Positions 39,940-49,597 of a DNA stretch of 64,000 nt are shown one piece after another. The notes beneath the pieces were generated by a model. That model was not told the DNA's origin, ran no database searches, and worked only from the letters and a program-made list of their open reading frames with translations. A program made the position numbers and the translations under genes. The stretch lies in the NCBI RefSeq assembly GCF_033659955.1, contig NZ_JARUJP010000010.1, positions 77,618-141,617 of the forward strand, in the 5' to 3' direction. The DNA is from Clostridium_AM tanneri. GTDB lineage: Bacteria; Bacillota; Clostridia; Clostridiales; Clostridiaceae. Within the stretch, counting starts at the first letter, position 1. Each line of letters begins with the position of its first letter.

Positions 39940-42540
39940 ATGAACATAGAAAAAATGACTATAAGAGTACAACAAAGTTTAAATGATGCCCAACTAACAG
40001 CGGTTAAGTATAACCATCAACAGGTAGATGTAATTCATCTGTTTTCAGCTTTAGTAAACCAAGAGGATGGGTTAGTACCTAACATATTTGAGAAGATAGG
40101 TGTGAATATCAAGGCTTTAAAGGAAGATATACACCTTCAGTTAGATAAGATGCCTAAAGTTTTAGGAGAAGGAGCGCAAAACTCAGCGGTTTATGCAACT
40201 AGAAGAATAGAAGAGGTTTTAGTTAAGGCAGATTCTATAGCTGAAAAGTTTAAGGATTCCTACATTAGTGTAGAACATGTTATGCTAGCTATTATGGATA
40301 TAGATGATAAAGGGTTGGTAGGAAGCCTATTAGCTAAATTTGATATAAAAAAATCAGAGTTTATGAAGGTGTTATCTCAAGTAAGGGGTAGTCAAAGGGT
40401 GGATACTCAAGATCCTGAAGGAACCTATGATGCATTAGCTAAGTATGGAACAAACTTAGTAGAATTAGCTAAAAAGCATAAGTTAGATCCTGTTATAGGA
40501 AGGGATGAAGAAATAAGAAGAACTGTTAGAATTCTTTCAAGAAGAACTAAAAATAATCCAGTATTAATCGGAGAGCCAGGTGTAGGTAAAACTGCTATAG
40601 TAGAAGGTCTAGCAGAAAGAATTGTAAGAGGAGATGTTCCTGAAGGGTTAAAGGATAAGATAATATTCTCCTTAGATATGGGAGCTTTAATTGCTGGAGC
40701 TAAATACAGAGGGGAATTCGAAGAAAGATTGAAGGCTGTACTTAAGGAAGTGCAAGGCTCTAATGGAAGAATAATATTATTTATAGATGAAATTCACACC
40801 ATAGTAGGAGCTGGTAAAACAGAAGGAGCTATGGATGCTGGTAATCTTATTAAGCCACTACTTGCCAGAGGAGAGCTTCATTGTATAGGTGCAACTACCT
40901 TTGATGAATATAGACAGTATATTGAAAAGGATAAGGCCTTAGAGAGAAGATTTCAGAAGGTAACTGTAGATGAACCTACTGTGGAAGATACTATTTCTAT
41001 ACTTAGAGGGTTGAAGGAAAGATTTGAAATTCATCATGGTATTAGAATTCATGATTCTGCTATTGTGGCAGCTTCAAAGCTATCACATAGATATATTCAA
41101 GGAAGATTTCTGCCAGATAAGGCTATTGACTTAATTGATGAAGCTGGTGCTATGATAAGAAGCGAAATAGATTCTCTTCCAACAGAATTAGATATGGTTA
41201 GAAGAAAACTCTTTCAATTAGAAACGGAAAAAGAGGCTTTATCAAAGGAAAATGATGAGGCATCAAAATCAAGGCTAGAAGTGTTAGACAAAGAGCTTGC
41301 AGAACTTAAGGAAAAAAATGATGAAATGACAGCTAAATATGATAAAGAGAAGGGACATATACTCCAAATAAGAAATCTAAAGGCGCAATTAGATGAGGCA
41401 AGAGGAAACATTGAAAAATACGAAAGAGAATATGACTTAAATAAAGTAGCAGAATTGAGATATGGTCTTATTCCTAAGCTTGAGGCTGAAATAAAGAAAA
41501 AAGAAGAGGAAATGAAGGAAAATTATGAAGGTGCTCTACTAAAAGAAGAGGTAACGGAAAATGAGATATCTGAAATAGTAGCTAAATGGACTGGAATTCC
41601 TATGTCTAAATTAGTAGAAGGAGAACGGGAAAAACTGTTAAACCTTGAAGAAGATTTACAAAAGAGGGTTATAGGTCAAGAAGAGGCAACAAGAAGTGTG
41701 TCTAATGCAGTTATAAGGGCGAGAGCTGGTATGAAGGATGAAAGAAGACCAATAGGTTCCTTTATATTCCTAGGACCAACAGGAGTAGGTAAAACAGAAC
41801 TTGCAAAGACCTTAGCCAGAAATCTTTTTGATAGTGAGGAAAATATTATTAGAATAGATATGTCTGAGTATATGGAAAAGTATTCAGTATCAAGACTTAT
41901 AGGAGCGCCTCCAGGATATGTAGGCTATGAAGAAGGAGGACAGCTAACAGAAGCTGTTAGAAGAAAACCCTATTCAGTAATCTTATTTGATGAAATAGAA
42001 AAAGCCCACGAGGATGTCTTTAATGTATTTCTTCAAATCTTAGATGATGGAAGGCTTACAGACAATAAAGGAAAAACTATTGATTTTAAGAACACAATAA
42101 TAATAATGACTTCTAATATAGGAAGCAGTTATCTTCTTGAAAATAAAAGTGAAAATTCTATTGATGAAAATATTAGGAATGCAGTAATGAAGGAAATGAA
42201 GGGAAGATTTAAACCTGAATTTTTAAATAGATTAGATGATATTATATTATTTAGACCACTAAACAATGAAGGTATTAAGAAAATAATAGATATATTCCTT
42301 CAAGATGTAAGAAAGAGACTTAAGGACAGAAATATCACTATGAAGGTTACCGAAGAGGCTAAGGAGCTTTTAGCGGAGGAAGGTTATGATCCAGTTTATG
42401 GAGCTAGACCACTAAGAAGATATATTGAAAATACTCTGGAAACTAATATAGCTAGAAAAATAATAGCCGGTGAAGTTTACGATGGCTCTACTATAGTTGT
42501 AGATGGTAAGGATGATAATATTGTAATTATAGTTGAATAG
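39940..42540 (+). CDS. clpB: ATP-dependent disaggregase ClpB
   Basis: An 866-residue Hsp100 chaperone that dissolves protein aggregates with DnaK. An N-domain (MTIRVQQSLNDAQ) is followed by AAA-1 (GEPGVGKT, FIDEIHTIVGAG), a middle coiled coil (about 405-520) and AAA-2 (GPTGVGKTELAKTLA, LFDEIEKAHEDV). The middle domain separates it from ClpC/ClpA. The frame starts at 39877, but GGAGAGGAGAAG points to the ATG at 39940. Control by CtsR is indicated by a perfect-looking operator over the -35. It is monocistronic. Confidence 0.97.
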   Translation: MNIEKMTIRVQQSLNDAQLTAVKYNHQQVDVIHLFSALVNQEDGLVPNIFEKIGVNIKALKEDIHLQLDKMPKVLGEGAQNSAVYATRRIEEVLVKADSIAEKFKDSYISVEHVMLAIMDIDDKGLVGSLLAKFDIKKSEFMKVLSQVRGSQRVDTQDPEGTYDALAKYGTNLVELAKKHKLDPVIGRDEEIRRTVRILSRRTKNNPVLIGEPGVGKTAIVEGLAERIVRGDVPEGLKDKIIFSLDMGALIAGAKYRGEFEERLKAVLKEVQGSNGRIILFIDEIHTIVGAGKTEGAMDAGNLIKPLLARGELHCIGATTFDEYRQYIEKDKALERRFQKVTVDEPTVEDTISILRGLKERFEIHHGIRIHDSAIVAASKLSHRYIQGRFLPDKAIDLIDEAGAMIRSEIDSLPTELDMVRRKLFQLETEKEALSKENDEASKSRLEVLDKELAELKEKNDEMTAKYDKEKGHILQIRNLKAQLDEARGNIEKYEREYDLNKVAELRYGLIPKLEAEIKKKEEEMKENYEGALLKEEVTENEISEIVAKWTGIPMSKLVEGEREKLLNLEEDLQKRVIGQEEATRSVSNAVIRARAGMKDERRPIGSFIFLGPTGVGKTELAKTLARNLFDSEENIIRIDMSEYMEKYSVSRLIGAPPGYVGYEEGGQLTEAVRRKPYSVILFDEIEKAHEDVFNVFLQILDDGRLTDNKGKTIDFKNTIIIMTSNIGSSYLLENKSENSIDENIRNAVMKEMKGRFKPEFLNRLDDIILFRPLNNEGIKKIIDIFLQDVRKRLKDRNITMKVTEEAKELLAEEGYDPVYGARPLRRYIENTLETNIARKIIAGEVYDGSTIVVDGKDDNIVIIVE

Positions 42541-42547
42541 CATACTC

Positions 42548-42584
42548 AAAAGCCAATGCTTAATTTAATTAGGCATTGGCTTTT
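42548..42584 (+). terminator. intrinsic terminator, GCCAATGCTTA family copy 6
   Basis: AAAAGCCAATGCTTA pairs with TAGGCATTGGCTTTT. The one departure is U-G on the plus-strand RNA but A-C on the minus strand, in agreement with use by clpB. Confidence 0.85.
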
Positions 42585-42734
42585 ATCTTTACAAAGTTAT
42601 ATTCTAAGAGTATAATTAAGTTTTGTGCAGAATTATAACAATTTTATCATGATTAATTATTTTACACAATAATCTTATCACAACATTAATGGTAATGTCA
42701 AGATTTTATTTTAAAATTATAGGAGAGTGATTAA

Positions 42735-44945
42735 ATGAATAATTTTGATGAGAGCCAAAAAGAAGAATTAGATTATCTTGAAAAAACTTTATCTATTATT
42801 AAAAAAGAAATTAAAAAGGAAGAGGAAGCTTTAAATTTAAAACTAGGTAATGTTATATCTTCAAGAAGAGAGATGTGGGAGAATACTTCTCACGGTTCAG
42901 AGGACTTTGACAAAATACCAGAGATGATAGCATATTTAAATGAAGCTGATACAAAAACAAGAGATTATATAGGAACAGAAAAAAGAATTGACAGATATAA
43001 TAGGCTGATTAAAGTTCCCTACTTTGGAAGGTTTGATTTTTCGGAAGAAGGCTTTGGGGATAGGGAGAAAATTTATATTGGTCTATGTAACCTAATGGAT
43101 TCGGAAAAGGAGGATATCTATGTATACGACTGGCGAGCTCCTATATCCAGCATATTTTATAGAAATGAATTAGGAAAGGCTTTCTATAAGTCTCCAGTAG
43201 GTATTGTCAATGGAGAGGTTTTGCTAAAAAGGCAGTATAAAATTGAAGATTCTAAGCTTAAGTATTTTTTCGACAGCAGTATAAAAATAAATGATGAAAT
43301 ACTTCAGGAGATATTAGGCAGAAACTCTTCTCCTAAAATGAAAAGTATAGTTGAAACTATTCAAAAGGAGCAGGATATTATCATAAGAAATACTGAAAGT
43401 GACCTTTTGATTGTGCAAGGCGCAGCAGGAAGCGGAAAAACCTCTATTGCACTGCATAGAATAGCCTTTTTGCTTTATGAAGGCTTAAACTCAAAGTTAA
43501 GTGCAAATAATGTTATGATAATTTCTCCTAATTCAATATTTAGTAAATATATATCTGACGTACTGCCGGAGTTAGGAGAAGAAAATGTAGAACAGCTAAC
43601 CTTTGATGATTTTGTTCAAGGTGAGAAAAGACAAAATCAGATGGAAAGACTCATGGAGCTGCAGGGAAGCGAAGAGTTTGTTATTAAACTTGAAAGTATA
43701 AAATTTAAGGGTTCCAGTGAATTTGTAGAAATAATTGATAGGGTGATTAAATACTATGAGAGAAAATTAATTCCCTTTAAAGACGTTTACTATAACGGGA
43801 AAATAATTGAAACAGCACAACAGTTAAAAGATGTATTTCTTAATAATAAGATTAATATGCCAGCAGCCAAAAGGCTAAAGAGACTAGAAAACATGATACT
43901 CAATAAGATTCATCCTCTAAGAAAGAAAAGACTTGAAGCCATTGAAAAGGTTGTGGAAAGAACTACGGAATCTCATAGTCTTGAAATAAAGTCCTTTAGT
44001 AGGCTTATAGCTATTAAAGAAGCTAATAAACTTATGGAGTACATTCACAGTTTTACTGAGATAGATTACATGAGATTATATAAGCTGATTTTTAAGGATA
44101 AGGACTTGTTTTTTAGGTTATCTAAAGGTATTAAGCTGCCTGATAACATAGAAAAAATTATAACTGAAACTAATAAAAACCTTAATAGAGGATTTATATC
44201 CTATGAGGATTCCGCTGCTCTTTTATACATTAAGCTTAAAATGGCAGGTAATGAAGACTTTGGTGAAATTAAACAGGTAGTAATAGATGAGGCACAGGAC
44301 TATTATCCTATTCACTATCACATTTTTAATCTATTATTTAGAAACGCAAAATATACTGTGTTAGGGGACTTTAACCAGACCTTGGAAAGAAGTGGAGATG
44401 ACAATATATACGATTATGTGGAGCGTATACTTCTCAAAGCAAAATCCTTTAAGGTTACTCTAAATAAAAGTTATAGATCTTCCTTTGAAATTAATGCCTT
44501 TAATCAAAGATTACTTAATAAAAAACAGGATATTATATCTTTCGAGAGACATGAGGCAGAACCGGAAGTTAAATTTATGGAGGATTTAAATCAACTAGAT
44601 AAATCTCTTTGTGAAGATGTACGTAAGTTTTATCAAAGGGGATATAAGTCAATAGCTATAATATGTAAAACTAAAGAAGAGGCCAGGGATATTCAAATTA
44701 GATTAAAGGACAGCATAGATATAAAGGTTTTAAATGATAGAAATTATGAAAAGAAAAACTCCTTATTAGTTGTGCCTTCCTATTTAGCCAAGGGTTTAGA
44801 ATTTGACGTAGTGCTTGTCTATAATGTTTCTAAAGTCAATTATAAAAGTGACTTCGATAAAAGACTTCTTTATATAGCTTGCACTAGAGCACTGCACCAA
44901 CTAACATTGTATTATACTGGAGAAAAAAGTGAGTTTATACTTTAG
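42735..44945 (+). CDS. helD: HelD-type UvrD-family helicase (RNA polymerase recycling factor)
   Basis: A 736-residue UvrD/Rep-fold ATPase of the HelD family, which in Gram-positives binds RNA polymerase and releases stalled complexes. The N-terminal 60 residues are a charged coiled coil, as expected for the arm that enters the secondary channel. Walker A is GAAGSGKTSIALHR (about residue 230), then VIDEAQDYYP, GDFNQTLE, NKSYRSS, KGLEFDVVLVYN and LLYIACTRALHQL. The family is usually 690-780 residues. AGGAGAGTGATTAA precedes the ATG. A DNA-repair helicase is the alternative, but the N-terminus argues for HelD. Confidence 0.9.
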   Translation: MNNFDESQKEELDYLEKTLSIIKKEIKKEEEALNLKLGNVISSRREMWENTSHGSEDFDKIPEMIAYLNEADTKTRDYIGTEKRIDRYNRLIKVPYFGRFDFSEEGFGDREKIYIGLCNLMDSEKEDIYVYDWRAPISSIFYRNELGKAFYKSPVGIVNGEVLLKRQYKIEDSKLKYFFDSSIKINDEILQEILGRNSSPKMKSIVETIQKEQDIIIRNTESDLLIVQGAAGSGKTSIALHRIAFLLYEGLNSKLSANNVMIISPNSIFSKYISDVLPELGEENVEQLTFDDFVQGEKRQNQMERLMELQGSEEFVIKLESIKFKGSSEFVEIIDRVIKYYERKLIPFKDVYYNGKIIETAQQLKDVFLNNKINMPAAKRLKRLENMILNKIHPLRKKRLEAIEKVVERTTESHSLEIKSFSRLIAIKEANKLMEYIHSFTEIDYMRLYKLIFKDKDLFFRLSKGIKLPDNIEKIITETNKNLNRGFISYEDSAALLYIKLKMAGNEDFGEIKQVVIDEAQDYYPIHYHIFNLLFRNAKYTVLGDFNQTLERSGDDNIYDYVERILLKAKSFKVTLNKSYRSSFEINAFNQRLLNKKQDIISFERHEAEPEVKFMEDLNQLDKSLCEDVRKFYQRGYKSIAIICKTKEEARDIQIRLKDSIDIKVLNDRNYEKKNSLLVVPSYLAKGLEFDVVLVYNVSKVNYKSDFDKRLLYIACTRALHQLTLYYTGEKSEFIL

Positions 44946-45017
44946 ATTGAAATTTATAGATATTTTAATAATACACTGTAGTTAACCCTTAGGAAAACTA
45001 TTTGTTTAGAAAAGCTT

Positions 45018-45053
45018 AAAAGCCAGTGCTAAGCAATGCAAGCACTGGCTTTT
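45018..45053. terminator. bidirectional terminator, family copy 7 (CAGTGCT variant)
   Basis: AAAAGCCAGTGCT pairs perfectly with AGCACTGGCTTTT; the A-to-G change is compensated in the other arm. It lies between convergent helD and the DUF5667 gene. Confidence 0.83.
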
Positions 45054-45066
45054 AGTTTAAGCCCTT

Positions 45067-46185
45067 TTAGTGATTAGACTTATTTTCCTTTGATGAATTA
45101 TTTTCCTTATCAGATTTTATTTGCTGACCTTTATTTTCTTTAGCATTATTTTCCTTTGATGAGTTATTTTCTTTATTAGTTTTTACCTCTTGACCTTTAT
45201 TTACCTTCTCTGTTACATCAACTTTAGTAGTATTTGTAACTGTACTATCGTTGTTAACAGTAGCTTCAGTAGTTGTAGTTGTCTCAGTACTATCTGTTTT
45301 TGTTGTAGTCTCGTTGTTTTCTGCTGGAGCAGTTACAGTTGATGTATCCTTATTTTCAGTGGTAGTGCCCTCTTGAGATGCAGTGCCATCCTTAGCTTCT
45401 TCTTTTTTCTCTTTGTTTGCTTGTTTCTTTAACTGACCTACTCCTCCTTTCATAGCTTCTTTCTTTGTAGCAACTACTTGGTTGAATTTTTCAGTTTGAG
45501 TAGCTAGTGCTTGTTGAGCTTGTTTTAAGTTTTCTTCAGCAGTTTTTACTGCCTGCTCGTCGCCAGCTTTTTTAGCTTGCTCTAGATTCTTTTCAGCAGT
45601 CTTTACTGCCTTCTTATTTTGAATTAGTGCTTGTCTTTCTTGAGCAACTGCCGCTACTGCTTCTTTCTTTCTTGTTTGCATTTCTATAACTAGAGCTAAA
45701 GTTTCTTTAGCGTTTCCAGAAACTTTGCTTTCTATGCCTTTTAGAACTTCTATAGATTTTGTTTGTTTATCAGCTATTGTTGTTTCTAGTTTTTCTAAAT
45801 CCTCCAATTTTATAGCACTGTCTGTAGTACCATCAGTTGCTTTTTCTATAGCACTATCTACTTTATCTTGAGCTTCTGTCATTTTTTCATTGTACTCATT
45901 TAAAGCTTCTGTAGAAAGCTCACCGTTATTTTCAGTGACCATTACTTCACTTTCTCCAAGTCTCTCTTCTGCTACTTCAACTAAAGCCTCAGCTTCTTTC
46001 TCTTCACCGGAAGCCATGTCAATCTTTAAGTTATCTAAAGCTTGATCTACAGGATACAATATAGTATTATCTGGTGTTATGCCAGCCTTGTCTGCAAGTG
46101 ATTCAGCAGTTGTATCTGCAAAGGCTCTTCCTCCTAAACTTAAAGATACAGCTAAAGCTGTAACAAATAATGCAATTTTTTTCAT
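45067..46185 (-). CDS. secreted DUF5667-domain protein with low-complexity tail
   Basis: A 372-residue exported protein. Residues 1-23 are a signal peptide (KKIALFVTALAVSLSLGGRAFA, cleaved before DTT). Residues 30-150 match the DUF5667 pattern of helical secreted proteins (DNTILYPVDQALDNLKI). Residues 150-255 are Ala/Glu/Gln/Lys-rich coiled coil. The rest is a Thr/Asn/Glu/Lys tail that ends in two 22-residue repeats. It is probably a cell-surface or secreted structural protein; DUF5667 has no settled function. TTTAAGGAGGAACAATC precedes the ATG. Confidence 0.87.
   Translation of the reverse strand: MKKIALFVTALAVSLSLGGRAFADTTAESLADKAGITPDNTILYPVDQALDNLKIDMASGEEKEAEALVEVAEERLGESEVMVTENNGELSTEALNEYNEKMTEAQDKVDSAIEKATDGTTDSAIKLEDLEKLETTIADKQTKSIEVLKGIESKVSGNAKETLALVIEMQTRKKEAVAAVAQERQALIQNKKAVKTAEKNLEQAKKAGDEQAVKTAEENLKQAQQALATQTEKFNQVVATKKEAMKGGVGQLKKQANKEKKEEAKDGTASQEGTTTENKDTSTVTAPAENNETTTKTDSTETTTTTEATVNNDSTVTNTTKVDVTEKVNKGQEVKTNKENNSSKENNAKENKGQQIKSDKENNSSKENKSNH
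45070..45201 (-). repeat. two tandem 66-base coding repeats
   Basis: Units 45136-45201 and 45070-45135 encode NKGQ-(E/Q)-(V/I)-K-(T/S)-(N/D)-KENNSSKEN-type peptides at the C-terminus of the DUF5667 protein. They can expand or contract by slippage. Confidence 0.75.
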
Positions 46186-46333
46186 GATTGTTCCTCCTTA
46201 AATTTCCTTATCATATTCTTTTCACAGATATATACGGGAAGTATTTTACTTTTTAAGGGGGTGCATAAATATTTCTTAAAAAATACTATAGAAATTTAGG
46301 ATTAATTTTTGCACAAAAATTTAGAAATTTAAG

Positions 46334-46360
46334 TAAAGATTTTGTAAATAGTAGCGATAA
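46334..46360 (+). promoter_or_regulatory. sigma-D (sigma-28)-like promoter of the chemoreceptor
   Basis: TAAA (46334-46337) is 15 bases before AGCGATAA (46353-46360), against the consensus TAAA-N15-GCCGATAA. It lies about 60 bases upstream of an MCP gene, the typical target class. Confidence 0.6.
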
Positions 46361-46419
46361 ATGATATATGCTGTCGTTTTTTTACACATACAGTAGTATT
46401 ATGCATTGGGAGGGGTCTT

Positions 46420-48135
46420 ATGAATTTTAACAAGATTAAATTGTCTAACAAGCTGCTTATTGGATTTTCATTAATGATTATTATGGTAATGGCAGTATCT
46501 TCGCTAGGAATAATTCGCTTAAATCAAACAAATAAAGTAGTAGAAGATTTAATTTCTACGGACAACAAAAAAATATCCTTAGCCTATGGGATGAGAGGTC
46601 ATATTAATAAAATTGCTATTAGTGTAAGAAATATAGCCATTAGCAATGAAAGGAAATACATGGAAGAACAGAAAAAAATAATAGAGGAAAATGAAGAACT
46701 TTACAGAGATAAGGAAAAGCAGCTAGGAGCGCTAATTTACACTGAAAAAGGTAAAGAAGTATACAAAGAGCTACTAGCTAACGACGAAATTACTTTTTCT
46801 GCCTTTGATAAAGCTATAGAGGCTGGTATGAAAACTGGACTCACCAATGCAGAACTTCAAAGTGTCATGACTACAATAGAAGAGCCACAAAATAATTTGA
46901 TGCAAAATATAGAAACTATAATAACCTTACAAGAAGAAACGTCTAAGTCTAAAGGAGATACTATTAGACAAACTGCTTCCCTTTCTACAAAATTGATGGT
47001 TATATTTTTAACAACAAGTGTTATAGTTGGAGTTCTTTCTGCCTATATCATAAGAAAAAGTATCATAAGTCAACTTCAGGAAGTGGTAAAGGGTGCTTTG
47101 GAGCTAGCAAAAGGAAATCTTAATTTTAAGATGAAGGTAGTTTCTAAGGATGAAATAGGACAAATCATTACATCTCTAAATAATGCCGTTGAAAAGCTTA
47201 ATGAAAGTATGAGCGAAATTAAAAATAAGAGTGTTGCCATTCTGGAAAGCAGCGAATCTGCAAACCAGATGTTTGCAGAGATAGGCGCTGAAGTTGAACA
47301 AATATCTGCCTCTACGGAAGAAATTTCAGCTGGAATGGAAGAATGTTCTGCTGCAGTTGAAGAAGTTGCTTCAATGTCCTTAACAGTAAAGGAAGAGGTA
47401 AATACAACTGCCAAACAAGCACAGGAGGGCTTAGATCTTGCTTTAAATATACAAGAAAAAGCCACTTCTATGAATAATGAATCTATTCAATCAAGGGAAA
47501 GTGCGGAAAAGATGTATAGCCAAACAAGGGTAAGTCTAGAGAAGGCGCTGGAAGAAGCAAAGGTTGTAAATGAGATATTAGAAATGGCAAAAAGCATAGA
47601 TGCAATATCAAATCAAACTAATCTTCTTGCACTAAATGCAGCTATAGAAGCGGCTAGAGCAGGAGAGCAGGGAAAAGGCTTTGCTGTTGTTGCAGAAGAA
47701 GTGAGAAAGCTTGCAGAAGAGTCATCAAAAGCAGTTGCACAAATACAAAGTAAAGTGGATACAGTCTTAAAGGCAGTTGATAAACTGACAAACTCCTCTC
47801 AGAATATTTTAATGTTTGTAGAGAAGGATGTCCTTAAGGATTATGACAAATTAATTTTAATAAGTAGTGAATATAAAAAGGATGGACATACTATAAAAAA
47901 TATAGTAGAGAAATTTGCAGAGGTTTCTAAGAGTATTTCTACTTCTGTAGATCAGATATCAAAAAGCATGGAGGAAGTTGCCCTTTCCGTGTCAGAGGTG
48001 GCAAAGACTTCAGAAGATATTGCTTCTAGTACTGCTGAAGTTAACAGTAAAAATGGACTTGTAATAAGGGAAGCGAATAACAATGCAGAAAGCGCCAAAG
48101 AATTAGAAAAGCTTGTTGAAGAGTTTAATTTATAA
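46420..48135 (+). CDS. methyl-accepting chemotaxis protein
   Basis: A 571-residue chemoreceptor. TM1 (about 11-31) and TM2 (about 190-212) flank a four-helix-bundle sensor domain of the 4HB_MCP type. HAMP follows (YIIRKSIISQLQEVVKGALE, about 205-260), then the long signalling coiled coil with the hairpin tip IDAISNQTNLLALNAAIEAA (about 392-411). No C-terminal CheR-tether pentapeptide is seen. It signals to CheA through CheW. The ligand is unknown. A sigma-D-like promoter suggests co-regulation with flagellar genes. Confidence 0.95.
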   Translation: MNFNKIKLSNKLLIGFSLMIIMVMAVSSLGIIRLNQTNKVVEDLISTDNKKISLAYGMRGHINKIAISVRNIAISNERKYMEEQKKIIEENEELYRDKEKQLGALIYTEKGKEVYKELLANDEITFSAFDKAIEAGMKTGLTNAELQSVMTTIEEPQNNLMQNIETIITLQEETSKSKGDTIRQTASLSTKLMVIFLTTSVIVGVLSAYIIRKSIISQLQEVVKGALELAKGNLNFKMKVVSKDEIGQIITSLNNAVEKLNESMSEIKNKSVAILESSESANQMFAEIGAEVEQISASTEEISAGMEECSAAVEEVASMSLTVKEEVNTTAKQAQEGLDLALNIQEKATSMNNESIQSRESAEKMYSQTRVSLEKALEEAKVVNEILEMAKSIDAISNQTNLLALNAAIEAARAGEQGKGFAVVAEEVRKLAEESSKAVAQIQSKVDTVLKAVDKLTNSSQNILMFVEKDVLKDYDKLILISSEYKKDGHTIKNIVEKFAEVSKSISTSVDQISKSMEEVALSVSEVAKTSEDIASSTAEVNSKNGLVIREANNNAESAKELEKLVEEFNL

Positions 48136-48162
48136 AAGATCTATCTTATAGTTTTAAAAAAT

Positions 48163-48199
48163 AAAAGCCAGTGCTTAATATTTAGAAGCATTGGCTTAA
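48163..48199 (+). terminator. intrinsic terminator, family copy 8
   Basis: AAGCCAGTGCTT pairs with AAGCATTGGCTT; the odd pair is G-U on the plus-strand RNA, in agreement with the MCP transcript, and would be C-A on the other strand. Confidence 0.75.
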
Positions 48200-48292
48200 A
48201 GTTTTATAAAATATAATATTGTAAATGTTATTAGATAACTTAGGCCTTATGCAATAGGAATTTTAATTGTCTTAATCCATGAATAATCATCC

Positions 48293-49597
48293 TTAAGACT
48301 TATTTTTAATAATTTTTTTTATAGTTTTTACTAGTACATCCACTTCAGAGTAAGTGTTATAAAAACTAAAGCTAAGTCTAACTATCCCAGGACGTTTAGC
48401 GCTTTTGTTGTCCTGATAAAATCTCATTTCTTCAATTGGAATTTTTAAAAGCCGTCTTACATAGGGATGTGCACAAAAACAACCACTTCTCACTGCAATT
48501 CCGGACATTTGTGATAGTAACTTTGCTGTTTCTTCGTGATAAACACCATCTATATTAAAAGGTAAAATTGCAACCTTATCCCTAGGGCTGTCTGTATCGC
48601 AATATATTGTAACACCGGGTATTTTCTTTAGCTCACTTAGAGCATAATTATAGATATCCATTTCATATTTGTCTATATTTTTCATGCCTAATTTCATCAA
48701 GGTATGAATTGAGGCAGTTAAGGCTATAACCCCCATAACATTAGGGGTACCAGCTTCGTTTTTATCAGGAGGCTTAGCCCAGGTTACAGAGTCATCTGTT
48801 ACAATATCTATGGTTCCACCACCAACATAGTCAGGTTCAGCCTGCATAAAAAATTCTTTAGGGCCTATAAGTACCCCTATACCAAAGGGAGCATACATTT
48901 TATGGGCTGAAAAAACAAGAAAATCTATCTCCTCGTCTTTCTTTGAGGATTCCATGTAGATAGGATAGTGAGGAACCAGCTGAGCACCATCAACTAGTAT
49001 CTTTGCACCATATCTGTGACAGATGCTAGCTATCTTATATATGGGATTTTTGTACCCAGTAACATTTGAGGCACCAGTAACACATACTAATTTAACTTTT
49101 CCGCCGTATTTTTTCAACTTGCTTTTTAAATCTTCTACTAGAAGTCTTCCGGTTTCATCTACATCAATATAATCAACTTTAAACTTATTTCTCCAAGGCA
49201 AGTCATTAGAGTGGTGCTCCATTCGTGTAGATAAAACTATACAATCTTTTTCTAAGTTGGAAAAAGCGTAGGATAGCTTATTTATAGCTTCTGTAGCATT
49301 TTTTACATAAATCACTGTGTTTTTATCAGGATTACAGTGAACAAATTTGCATATTGTTTTTCTAGAATCCTCGTATAGTTTAGAGGAAAATACTGATTTA
49401 AATCCCGTTCCTCTGTGAATTGAGGAATAGTATTTTGAAAAGCTTCCTATTTCCTCTAGGACATACTTAAGTGGAGGAGTAGTAGCCGCATTATCAAAAT
49501 TTATGGCCGCTGTTACTTTTCTACCTCTGATAGGAACCTTTTCATCTACACCCACTACCATGGATCTATAATCTAATTTTGTTTTATTATGACTCAT
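48293..49597 (-). CDS. class-V aminotransferase, cysteine desulfurase-like
   Basis: A 434-residue PLP enzyme of the NifS/SufS/CsdA fold. NFDNAATTPPL is the N-terminal signature, the PLP Lys is in FSAHKMYAPFGIGVL and VDGAQLVPHYPI holds the cofactor Asp. A Cys in VRSGCFCAHPYVRR stands where SufS-like enzymes have the catalytic Cys. A 30-residue N-terminal extension precedes the fold. No IscU/SufU partner lies next to it, so it may be a desulfurase, a selenocysteine lyase or another aminotransferase. AAGGAGTGATTTACT precedes the ATG. Confidence 0.85.
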   Translation of the reverse strand: MSHNKTKLDYRSMVVGVDEKVPIRGRKVTAAINFDNAATTPPLKYVLEEIGSFSKYYSSIHRGTGFKSVFSSKLYEDSRKTICKFVHCNPDKNTVIYVKNATEAINKLSYAFSNLEKDCIVLSTRMEHHSNDLPWRNKFKVDYIDVDETGRLLVEDLKSKLKKYGGKVKLVCVTGASNVTGYKNPIYKIASICHRYGAKILVDGAQLVPHYPIYMESSKKDEEIDFLVFSAHKMYAPFGIGVLIGPKEFFMQAEPDYVGGGTIDIVTDDSVTWAKPPDKNEAGTPNVMGVIALTASIHTLMKLGMKNIDKYEMDIYNYALSELKKIPGVTIYCDTDSPRDKVAILPFNIDGVYHEETAKLLSQMSGIAVRSGCFCAHPYVRRLLKIPIEEMRFYQDNKSAKRPGIVRLSFSFYNTYSEVDVLVKTIKKIIKNKS

